Origin: Anaerolineae bacterium
GTDB lineage: Bacteria; Chloroflexota; Anaerolineae; Anaerolineales; UBA4823
Length of the DNA: 7,459 nt
Reading direction: 5' to 3'
Assembly: GCA_030622805.1 (NCBI GenBank)
Contig: JAUXFR010000061.1
Coordinates: forward strand, 1 to 7,459
Position 1 is the first letter of the stretch. Each line of letters opens with the position of its first letter. Made by a program: the position numbers and the translations under genes. Below the pieces are notes generated by a model. The model searched no databases, was not told where the DNA came from, and worked only from the letters and a program-made list of their open reading frames with translations. Of this stretch, positions 1 to 5,524 are shown piece by piece.

Positions 1-1
1 G

Positions 2-607
2 GGACCTCCCAGCTTTGAACCACTCCTGCGTGTAGCGCTGGCGATGGGCGCCGACCATGTCTACCTGCTCAGCGACCGCACCTTCGCAGGTGCAGACACA
101 TTGGCAACTACTTACACCCTGGCGAAAGGTATCCAGATGATCGGCAGCGTCGACCTGATCTTCTGCGGCGAGGAGTCATCTGATGGCGCCACCGGTCAGG
201 TACCCCCGGGGTTGGCGGAGTGGTTGGGGATATCTCAACTGACCATGCTGACCGGTATCGAGGTGGATACTTCGGTACAGACAGCGCGCGGTCGCAGGAA
301 GATCAAGGGGGGCTACGAATTATTAGAAGTTCCGTTGCCCTGTGTTATCTCCGTTAAGACCGCCTGCAATGAACCGCGCTTTATGGATTTCAACATAAAA
401 CCCTGGGCAATGGAGCCAGAACAACTCACGGTCTGGTCTGCACAAGACCTGGATGCTGATGTGAATTACATTGGACTCACCGGATCACCCACCCGGGTCA
501 CCGGTCTCGCCGAAGCCCCAATACGTGAACGTCGTAAAGAGTTCCTCGAAGGTTCGACGGTTCAAATCGCGCAATCGCTGGCATCCATACTGCAGGATTT
601 ATTATAA
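2..607 (+). CDS. etfB: Electron transfer flavoprotein beta subunit, 5'-truncated
   Basis: This is the C-terminal 201 residues of an ETF beta subunit. The frame is open to the left window edge (GPPSFEPLLRVALAMGADHV), so the ATG at 44 is an internal Met and not the start; about 50-60 N-terminal residues are missing. ETF beta pairs with ETF alpha to carry electrons between flavin dehydrogenases and an acceptor, and binds AMP (or a second FAD in bifurcating types) in the cytoplasm. Visible family marks are AMGAD (visible residues 15-19), the LLSDRTFAGADTLATTYTLA segment (22-41), the nucleotide-loop region CGEESSDGATGQVPPGLAEWLG (55-76, with DGATGQV) and the ETF-beta signature region GGYELLEVPLPCVISV (103-118), where a Lys replaces the usual acidic residue just before GG. 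The arm at the C-terminus ends at LLASIL-like helix and TAA. No etfA follows; the next gene is about 200 nt away and unrelated. Family is certain; bifurcating versus classical type is not decidable here. Confidence 0.93.
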   Translation, partial: GPPSFEPLLRVALAMGADHVYLLSDRTFAGADTLATTYTLAKGIQMIGSVDLIFCGEESSDGATGQVPPGLAEWLGISQLTMLTGIEVDTSVQTARGRRKIKGGYELLEVPLPCVISVKTACNEPRFMDFNIKPWAMEPEQLTVWSAQDLDADVNYIGLTGSPTRVTGLAEAPIRERRKEFLEGSTVQIAQSLASILQDLL

Positions 608-747
608 AAAACCGTCTCAACCCGCCAATAAAGCCAAAGTCGCTTCATAAAAGCAATCCTATTTGATCGTTCCCGTTTCGTCTATACTCACAAAGGTTTT
701 CTCAGGAAACAGGCATTTATCATTAACTTATTCGTAAAACTCATTAA

Positions 748-764
748 ATTCGTGTCATTCGTGT
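748..764 (+). repeat. Short direct repeat ATTCGTGT-C-ATTCGTGT in the etfB-ybaK gap
   Basis: Two perfect 8-bp copies of ATTCGTGT separated by one base sit in the AT-rich gap between etfB and the deacylase gene. A related inverted version (a CACGAA core preceded by an A run) occurs near 2428-2441 after ychF. I recall similar TTCGTGT(C/T)ATTCGTG strings as dispersed motifs in environmental bacterial genomes, but could not check. The rest of the gap (608-804) shows no good terminator for etfB. A TATACT hexamer at 683-688 has no well-spaced -35, so no promoter is called. Confidence 0.35.
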
Positions 765-790
765 TATAAAAGAGCCTAACCTTTCGTATA

Positions 791-794
791 GGAG
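791..794 (+). promoter_or_regulatory. Ribosome binding site supporting a TTG start
   Basis: GGAG lies 10 nt upstream of the TTG codon at 805 and no ATG or GTG is better placed. It is the main reason for choosing the non-canonical TTG start of the deacylase gene. Confidence 0.65.
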
Positions 795-804
795 AAATCA
801 TAAA

Positions 805-1278
805 TTGGATACAACCCCAGTTACCCTGGCTCTAGACACTCAAAACATACCTTACCAATTCTTCCGCCATCCCGGTCAGGTGCGCTCATTGGAACAGGCT
901 GCCAAAGAGCGTGATCAGAGGCCCGAGCAGATCGTGCGCAGCATCGTGTTCCGCCTGTCAAAAGACGAATTTGTGATGGTGCTCATGGTCGGTCCACAGC
1001 AGATCTCCTGGTCCAAGCTTCGGAAGTTTCTGGGCCAGTCCAGGATTACAATGGCGAGCGAAGAGGAGGTACTGTCAGTGACCGGATACCCCTTGGGCGC
1101 CGTGTCCCCTCTCGGTCTGCCAGCATCGTTGCGCACCCTGGTTGACGATAGCGTCATCCATGAAGAGATCATCTCTATGGGTTCGGGGGTCCGCAATACA
1201 ACCATTATATTACGCAGAGAAGATCTGCTGAATGCTCTGGGGGAAGTCGAGATCGGCTCTTTCTGCAAAGCTTGCTAG
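805..1278 (+). CDS. YbaK/ProX-family aminoacyl-tRNA deacylase
   Basis: A 157-residue single-domain protein of the YbaK / prolyl-tRNA editing (INS-like) family. Members hydrolyse mischarged tRNAs in trans, such as Ala- or Cys-tRNA(Pro), in the cytoplasm. The family pattern runs through the whole protein: an N-terminal FFRHPGQVRSLEQAA (residues 19-33), the core strand IVRSIVFRL (43-51), GPQQISWSKLRKFLG (63-77), the substrate-loop motif TGYPLGAVSPLGLP (93-106) and the C-terminal SMGSGVRNTTIIL (124-136). Where classical YbaK and ProXp-ala have a catalytic Lys (aKtLvf), this protein appears to have Arg45 (VRSIVF). I believe that is usual in this subfamily, so substrate specificity should not be transferred from E. 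coli YbaK. The start is TTG, supported by GGAG at 791-794. The stop is followed after 12 nt by ychF, whose Shine-Dalgarno overlaps this stop codon, so the two are probably co-transcribed. Confidence 0.88.
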   Translation: MDTTPVTLALDTQNIPYQFFRHPGQVRSLEQAAKERDQRPEQIVRSIVFRLSKDEFVMVLMVGPQQISWSKLRKFLGQSRITMASEEEVLSVTGYPLGAVSPLGLPASLRTLVDDSVIHEEIISMGSGVRNTTIILRREDLLNALGEVEIGSFCKAC

Positions 1279-1290
1279 AGGCAAATAACT

Positions 1291-2391
1291 ATGGGACTCA
1301 GCATTGGTATCATCGGATTGCCAAATGTGGGCAAAAGTACGGTCTTCAACGCCCTGACCGGCGCACAGAACGCCATGGTGGCGAACTACCCCTTCTGCAC
1401 CATCCAACCCAACCGCGCAATCGTCCCCCTTCCGGATGAGCGGGTGGAAAAGTTGGCGCAGTTAGTAAACGTACCCAATACAATACATGCTACTGTGGAG
1501 TTCGTAGACATCGCCGGTTTGGTAAAAGGCGCCAGCAAGGGCGAAGGTTTGGGCAACCAGTTTCTGGGCAATATCCGTGACACAGACGCCATCCTGCATA
1601 TCGTACGCTGCTTCGATGATCCAAATGTTGTACACATCAGCGAAACGCCAGACCCAAAGACCGACATTGAAATCATCAATATCGAACTATCCCTGGCAGA
1701 TCTGGAGCAGTTGGAACGGAAAATTGAGCGTCTATCCAGCACGGTGAAGGGAAATCGAAAGTTGCTGCCGATGCTGGAACTGGCCCAGGATCTGTCGAGG
1801 CACCTGGATGCAGGGAAATTTATCTCCAGCTACCCTCATCAGGATAGCGAATACTTCCTGGAATTGGTCCACGAGCTGCGCTTCCTGACAATGAAGCCCT
1901 TTATCTATGTAGCAAACATGGACGAAGAAGGTCTCGCTGCAGGCAACCAGTACCTGGAGGCGACGCGCAATGTGGCTGCCGAACAAAACGTGTCAGTAAT
2001 CGAGCTATGCGCCAGGTTCGAATCCGAAATTTTGGACCTGACACCGGAGGAACAGCATGAATTCCTTCTGATGGTCGGCGTAGACGAGAGCGGTCTAAGT
2101 CAGGTGATCAGGGAGAGCTTCGAAATTCTGGGTTTGCTCAGCTTCTTCACCAAGAATGAACATGAGGTTCGCGCCTGGGAGATCAAGCAGGGGTCAAGCG
2201 CCCCTCAAGCCGCCGGCAAGATCCACACAGATTTCGAACGCGGATTTATCCGCGCCGAGGTGGTCCCCTACGAAACCTTCATCGAATATGGCAGCGACGC
2301 CGCCATTAAAGCCGCCGGTAAAATGCACCTCGAGGGAAAAGATTATGTCATCCAGGATGGTGATGTGATCTACTTCCGCTTCAATGTATAA
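1291..2391 (+). CDS. ychF: YchF/OLA1-family redox-regulated ATPase
   Basis: Full-length (366 aa, family about 363) YchF, an Obg-superfamily P-loop protein that prefers ATP to GTP, binds ribosomes and is linked to translation initiation and stress response. Motifs: Walker A GLPNVGKST (residues 9-17), switch I NYPFCTIQPN (32-41), which contains Cys36 matching the redox-sensitive Cys35 of E. coli YchF, G3 DIAGLVKGASKGEGLGNQF (73-91), and the altered G4 motif NMDE (209-212) in place of NKxD, which explains the ATP preference. A central helical region (about 130-200) holds the coiled coil, and the TGS domain fills about 283-366 (SFFTKNEHEVRAWEI, AAGKIHTDFERGFIRAEV, ending DGDVIYFRFNV). The ATG start has AGAGG at 1277-1281, nine bases upstream and overlapping the stop of the deacylase gene. 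No intrinsic terminator with a T tract follows on this strand; the repeat hairpin at 2468-2485 is the nearest fold. Confidence 0.98.
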   Translation: MGLSIGIIGLPNVGKSTVFNALTGAQNAMVANYPFCTIQPNRAIVPLPDERVEKLAQLVNVPNTIHATVEFVDIAGLVKGASKGEGLGNQFLGNIRDTDAILHIVRCFDDPNVVHISETPDPKTDIEIINIELSLADLEQLERKIERLSSTVKGNRKLLPMLELAQDLSRHLDAGKFISSYPHQDSEYFLELVHELRFLTMKPFIYVANMDEEGLAAGNQYLEATRNVAAEQNVSVIELCARFESEILDLTPEEQHEFLLMVGVDESGLSQVIRESFEILGLLSFFTKNEHEVRAWEIKQGSSAPQAAGKIHTDFERGFIRAEVVPYETFIEYGSDAAIKAAGKMHLEGKDYVIQDGDVIYFRFNV

Positions 2392-2467
2392 ACATCGAAT
2401 GATTACGAATATCGGTTGTTTTCTCCATAAAAAACACGAACGTTCACGCAGGCAGGAATACTACAGA

Positions 2468-2536
2468 AGTCCACGTAGGTGGACTTTGTGCAAATGTGAT
2501 CTTTAATCACACGTAGCCGTGACTTTAGTCGCCGTC
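2468..2536 (+). repeat. Interspersed hairpin repeat, copy A
   Basis: The copy starts with the perfect stem-loop AGTCCAC-GTAG-GTGGACT (2468-2485), continues TTGTG, then carries an extra hairpin TGTGAT-CTTTA-ATCACA (2495-2511), and ends with CGTAGCCGTGACTTTAGTCG plus CCGTC. Copy B at 3542-3594 shares both ends in the same orientation but lacks the extra hairpin and is 16 nt shorter. The pattern resembles dispersed repeats I recall from Chloroflexota and cyanobacterial genomes. It may also act as the transcript end of ychF, although only TTTG follows the first stem. Confidence 0.8.
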
Positions 2537-2549
2537 ACCCAGCTCGAAA

Positions 2550-2580
2550 TAAAAAAACCCGGTATCACCAAGATACCGGG
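2550..2580 (-). terminator. Intrinsic terminator of the secreted-protein gene
   Basis: A perfect 9-bp stem, CCCGGTATC (2558-2566) and GATACCGGG (2572-2580) with loop ACCAA, is preceded on the + strand by a run of eight bases that is almost all A. Read on the minus strand this is a GC-rich hairpin followed by a T tract, 23 nt beyond the stop of the 2604-3317 gene. No T run follows on the + strand, so it is directional. Confidence 0.92.
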
Positions 2581-2603
2581 CTCCGAAATCCACTACAATT
2601 TTC

Positions 2604-3317
2604 TCATGGTCTGAACCTGCCCCAGGGCAGTTCCGGAAGTTGATCCTTCACCTTTTCAATCAGTTCTTTGACCGTCGTATCCTGGAGTGGGTTTTCACTA
2701 TCCAGAATATCCGCTGGATATTCTGGTATTTCAAAATCTCTCCCCATGTAGTCCTGCACCCGGTCCAGATCGAAATTTTGATAAGTGAAAGGACCGCAAA
2801 TCCATTGGTAAACCGTCTCGTAAGGCATGTCATACAATTCTGCGATATATTCGAGGTGTGCGTTTGGCTCATCACCTGTGCACCGGTCATTAAATGGATG
2901 ATCTGGAGGGAATTCTCGCCAGAGCGGAGGATCAACCCATTCACCCGGCGGCCATTCATCGATCAGACCAACCGCCAGCAGTATCTCAGGCCAGCTAAGA
3001 CCTTCCTCCCGCATGGCAAAAATCTCTTCCACTCGTGTTGCTGATGCCAGGCTGATTTCGTACGCCAGGGCAATCTCTCCGAAACCATAGCCGGCGCAGT
3101 ACCAGCCCTCAAGCTCGTCAATGCTGACTTCGTAACGTTCTGCCAGCCTTTCCAGAATGTAAATCTCCCAACCCATCAATTTACAGCCGTCATGGGTTGG
3201 TCTCTCATCGCCATTATCATACCAGGGAGGCGGTTCACCCTCAGCGCTGGCTGCTCCAACCACCATTGTGAATAACACCCCCAATACCACTAAAATTAAA
3301 CATATTCTCTTAAACAT
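2604..3317 (-). CDS. Secreted protein with duplicated Cys-bracketed helical repeat, function unknown
   Basis: 237 residues, not recognised as a named family. A clear Sec signal peptide is present: n-region MFKR, hydrophobic core ICLILVVLGVLFTMVVG (5-21), and likely cleavage after AASA (residue 25). There is no lipobox and no further membrane segment. The mature part is acidic and rich in Trp, Pro and Tyr. It contains two similar units: C45...LAERYEVSIDELEGWYC74 and C146...IAELYDMPYETVYQWIC174, with Cys spacings of 29 and 28 residues. These are the only four Cys of the mature chain, which suggests one disulfide per unit. Repeat 1 continues into AGYGFGEIALAYEIS and a third helical stretch EEGLSWPEILLAVGL (104-118). 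Proteins with a xxYxVsxxExxxWyCxGyGFGEI pattern are, as I recall, common in Anaerolineae. The ATG start has GGAGGT at 3324-3329, six bases upstream. It has its own promoter, a long leader and a terminator, so it is probably monocistronic. Role (envelope or extracellular) is inferred from the signal peptide only. Confidence 0.87.
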   Translation of the reverse strand: MFKRICLILVVLGVLFTMVVGAASAEGEPPPWYDNGDERPTHDGCKLMGWEIYILERLAERYEVSIDELEGWYCAGYGFGEIALAYEISLASATRVEEIFAMREEGLSWPEILLAVGLIDEWPPGEWVDPPLWREFPPDHPFNDRCTGDEPNAHLEYIAELYDMPYETVYQWICGPFTYQNFDLDRVQDYMGRDFEIPEYPADILDSENPLQDTTVKELIEKVKDQLPELPWGRFRP

Positions 3318-3340
3318 ATTTCTACCTCCACTTGAAAAAC

Positions 3341-3451
3341 AGGTCTCTAAGCAGTCGTAATAATGCTGTCACTACCCGGTCTAGATATTTATTCCAAGTC
3401 TATAGTTGTTAACGACTCACCTGAGTATTCGTAACACGCTTCTAGAGACCT
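3341..3451 (-). promoter_or_regulatory. Putative structured 5' leader closed by a long-range stem
   Basis: AGGTCTCTA at 3341-3349 and TAGAGACCT at 3443-3451 are perfect inverted repeats. Pairing continues as AGC (3350-3352) with GCT (3438-3440) across a 2-nt bulge, giving 12 bp. On the minus strand the 5' arm would begin at the predicted transcription start (about 3452), and the 3' arm ends 11 nt before the GGAGGT of the secreted-protein gene, followed directly by GTTTTTC. Inside lie smaller potential hairpins: ACTC/GAGT at 3415-3426, and ACTA/TAGT at 3371-3374 with 3403-3406. It does not match any riboswitch consensus I can recall. A small TIR-bounded element is the alternative reading, but no target-site duplication is visible. 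Confidence 0.5.
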
Positions 3452-3458
3452 TAATATA

Positions 3459-3485
3459 ATTATAAGGAATTAACCGTCGGTTCAA
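3459..3485 (-). promoter_or_regulatory. Candidate promoter of the secreted-protein gene
   Basis: On the minus strand there is a perfect TATAAT (3459-3464) with TTGAAC (3480-3485) 15 bp upstream. The spacer is short but the -10 is consensus. The predicted start near 3452 gives a leader of about 135 nt that begins exactly with the stem at 3438-3451. Confidence 0.55.
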
Positions 3486-3541
3486 ACCACAGCTACAAAC
3501 TATACGAAGTCATCCTCTGTTGACTCGTCAACCTGATTCCG

Positions 3542-3594
3542 AGTCCACGAAGGTGGACTTTGTGAATTTCGTAGTCGTGACTTTAGTCGCCGTC
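3542..3594 (+). repeat. Interspersed hairpin repeat, copy B
   Basis: AGTCCAC-GAAG-GTGGACT (3542-3559), then TTGTG, and the end block CGTAGTCGTGACTTTAGTCG plus CCGTC. It is colinear and in the same orientation as copy A (2468-2536) but lacks the inner hairpin. It ends 4 bp from the pckA stop codon. On the minus strand it is therefore the first structure a pckA transcript meets, although no T tract follows the stem. Copies A and B bracket the secreted-protein cassette. Confidence 0.8.
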
Positions 3595-3598
3595 TTAA

Positions 3599-5203
3599 TC
3601 AGACCAATGGTCCGGCAGCTCTGACTCCCTCAGAGACCTGAGCCTCAAACTCTTTAAAATTATCCACGAACATCCCTGCCAGCTTGGTAGCCTGCTGGTC
3701 GTAAGCGTCACCATCGCTCCAGGTTTTACGCGGCATCAGCAGTTCAGCGGGCACACCGGGGCATGAGGTTGGTATATACAAACCGAACACAGGGTCCTGT
3801 ACATATTCCACATCATCCAGCTTGCCGTATAACGCCCCATTGACCATCGCCCGTGTATATGGGATATCTATTCGGTGCCCAACCCCATAAGGACCACCCG
3901 TCCATCCGGTGTTGATCAACCAGCAGGTTACATCGTGCTCTGCGATCTTCTCACCCAGCAAGTCTGCGTAAACACTCGGATGCCATGACATGAAAGGAGC
4001 CCCAAAGCAGGCGCTGAAGGTAGCCTGCGGTTCAGTGATCCCGCGTTCCGTGCCAGCGACCTTCGCTGTGTAGCCCAGGATAAAATGGTACATGGTCTGC
4101 TCTGGTGTAAGTCTGGATATTGGCGGAAGTACGCCAAAGGCGTCAGCAGTCAGAAATATGATATTTCTCGGGTGACCGCCCTTACCAGAACGCGTAGCGT
4201 TGGGCAGATGAGAAATCGGGTAAGATGCGCGCGTGTTCTCTGTTAATGCGGCATCATCAAGGTTGACACGACGGGTATCGGTGTTGATGCCAACATTCTC
4301 AAGAATGGTACCGAAACGGCGTGTGGTCCTGTAAATTTCTGGTTCTTTCTCTGGTGACAGTCGGATCACCTTTGCATAGCTGCCGCCTTCGAAGTTGAAC
4401 ACTCCATTCTTGCTCCAGCCGTGTTCGTCATCACCGATCAACGTTCGCGAAGAGTCTGCAGACAGAGTCGTCTTTCCAGTACCACTCAGACCAAAAAACA
4501 GTGCTACATTGCCTTGCTTCCCATAATTTGCAGAACAGTGCATTGGCAGTACATCTTCACACGGCAGATAGTAGTTCATGGCTGTGAAGACGGATTTCTT
4601 TATTTCTCCAGCATATTCGGTGCCGCCGATCAGAACCAGGCGTTCCTCAAAATTAACGAGGATGAAGGCATCCGAGTTGGTGCCATCCACATCCGGTGAG
4701 GCGTGAAACCCCGGGCAGTCGATCACCACAAACTGGGGCTCATGTTCTGCCAGCTCGTCCATAGTCGGCTGGATGAACATATTGCGTACGAACAGGCTAT
4801 GCCACCCATATTGCGTGATGATACGCACTGACATTCGATATTCTTTGTCTGCGCCGCACCATACGTCCTGCACGAAAACATCCTTACCCTGTAAATAAGA
4901 AGCCATCCGGCGGTGAAGCTCATCAAAGCGGTCTGCATCAAAGGGGCGGTTGACATCCCCCCACCAGATATTGTCCCTGTTGGCTGGCTCATCTACGATG
5001 AACTTGTCATACGGTGAACGACCTGTGAATTGGCCGGTACGCACAACCAGCGGTCCCAGATGCGCCATGATGCCCTCATTTCGTTTGAGCGCCTCTTCGT
5101 ATAAAGCGGGTGTAGGTAAATTCCAAAAAACCGTCTTCAGGTTAAATAATCCATGTGTTTCAACACCGATATAACTATGGTCACAACAACTATACTCCTG
5201 CAT
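3599..5203 (-). CDS. pckA: Phosphoenolpyruvate carboxykinase (ATP)
   Basis: Cytosolic ATP-type PEPCK interconverts oxaloacetate + ATP with PEP + CO2 + ADP and links the TCA cycle to gluconeogenesis. The length (534 aa) is normal. Numbered from the GTG one codon upstream: substrate motif TGRSPYDKF (61-69, Arg63 matching E. coli Arg65), GEIKKSVFTAMNYYLP (200-215, metal/substrate Lys), MHCSAN (222-227, metal His), P-loop GLSGTGKTT (239-247), kinase-2 LIGDDEHGW (256-264, metal Asp), ENTRASYPI (323-331, catalytic-site Arg), and GWTGGPYGVGHRI (434-446). All expected catalytic residues are present. GTG at 5206 and ATG at 5203 are adjacent. The strong AGGAGG (5210-5215) is 3 nt from GTG but 6 nt from ATG, so ATG is chosen. 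It has its own promoter at 5290-5317 and is transcribed divergently from the RIO-kinase leader. No terminator with a T tract is seen downstream; repeat copy B follows immediately. Confidence 0.98.
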   Translation of the reverse strand: MQEYSCCDHSYIGVETHGLFNLKTVFWNLPTPALYEEALKRNEGIMAHLGPLVVRTGQFTGRSPYDKFIVDEPANRDNIWWGDVNRPFDADRFDELHRRMASYLQGKDVFVQDVWCGADKEYRMSVRIITQYGWHSLFVRNMFIQPTMDELAEHEPQFVVIDCPGFHASPDVDGTNSDAFILVNFEERLVLIGGTEYAGEIKKSVFTAMNYYLPCEDVLPMHCSANYGKQGNVALFFGLSGTGKTTLSADSSRTLIGDDEHGWSKNGVFNFEGGSYAKVIRLSPEKEPEIYRTTRRFGTILENVGINTDTRRVNLDDAALTENTRASYPISHLPNATRSGKGGHPRNIIFLTADAFGVLPPISRLTPEQTMYHFILGYTAKVAGTERGITEPQATFSACFGAPFMSWHPSVYADLLGEKIAEHDVTCWLINTGWTGGPYGVGHRIDIPYTRAMVNGALYGKLDDVEYVQDPVFGLYIPTSCPGVPAELLMPRKTWSDGDAYDQQATKLAGMFVDNFKEFEAQVSEGVRAAGPLV

Positions 5204-5209
5204 CACGAA

Positions 5210-5215
5210 CCTCCT
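5210..5215 (-). promoter_or_regulatory. Shine-Dalgarno of pckA, decides between GTG and ATG
   Basis: CCTCCT on the + strand is AGGAGG on the minus strand. Spacing is 6 nt to the ATG ending at 5203 and 3 nt to the GTG ending at 5206, which favours ATG. Confidence 0.8.
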
Positions 5216-5289
5216 GTAATATTATATTTCTGTATCCAGATTACCGAATTAGTTCAGCATAAAGCAGTTTTTCGCTCACTAATAATATA

Positions 5290-5317
5290 ATTTTACCACC
5301 GGTGAAAAACCTGTCGA
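5290..5317 (-). promoter_or_regulatory. Candidate pckA promoter
   Basis: On the minus strand TCGACA (5312-5317, 5/6 to TTGACA), a 16-bp spacer and TAAAAT (5290-5295, 5/6 to TATAAT), giving a leader of about 80 nt before pckA. The spacer contains the perfect 8-bp palindrome CACCGGTG (5297-5304), a possible operator half-site pair. No other promoter of similar quality was seen upstream. Confidence 0.6.
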
Positions 5318-5409
5318 AGGTTCGGATTGAACTGTACAATCGCACTGCCTCTCCCAACCGCTCCTGTCGAATTACGGACTCTACATCCTCCCAACAGTTG
5401 AGTCTGCAC

Positions 5410-5430
5410 CCAGGGGGGTGTACTCCCTGG
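5410..5430. other. Hairpin upstream of the leader promoter
   Basis: CCAGGG (5410-5415) and CCCTGG (5425-5430) form a 6-bp stem with a 9-nt loop, 11 nt upstream of the -35 box at 5442. There is no T tract on either side, so it is not a terminator. It could be a protein-binding dyad. The remainder of 5318-5409 shows only weak dyads. Confidence 0.4.
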
Positions 5431-5441
5431 CTTTCAATCGC

Positions 5442-5470
5442 TTGACTGCTCCCCTTGTAAGTGATAAACT
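5442..5470 (+). promoter_or_regulatory. Sigma-70-type promoter driving the RIO-kinase leader
   Basis: TTGACT (5442-5447, 5/6 to consensus), an exact 17-bp spacer, and TAAACT (5465-5470, 4/6). The predicted transcription start is near 5477. It is the best-spaced promoter on the + strand of the pckA-kinase gap. Confidence 0.65.
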
Positions 5471-5524
5471 TTCACTCGTAATTTGAAAAAAAGGAATCCG
5501 TACAAAAAAGGAGGCACACAATCT

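Noticed and set aside
44..607. Taking the ATG at 44 as the etfB start.
   Set aside because: The same frame upstream (from base 2) encodes conserved ETF-beta sequence, so the gene is cut by the window edge and the Met is internal.
663..688. TTGATC ... TATACT as a promoter for the deacylase-ychF unit.
   Set aside because: The spacer is only 14 bp; the boxes are not adequately spaced, so no promoter was called.
2640..3044. A 134-codon + strand reading frame antisense to the secreted-protein gene.
   Set aside because: It is a shadow of the minus-strand gene, which has a signal peptide, Shine-Dalgarno and terminator; the shadow has no such signals.
3341..3451. Reading the 111-bp inverted-repeat-bounded segment as a MITE.
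   Set aside because: No target-site duplication is visible at its borders, and the arms coincide with the predicted transcript start and the ribosome binding site, which fits an RNA leader better. It is not fully excluded.
2468..3594. A CRISPR-like reading of the two hairpin repeats.
   Set aside because: Only two copies about 1 kb apart with a gene between them, of unequal length, and no regular spacers or cas genes.
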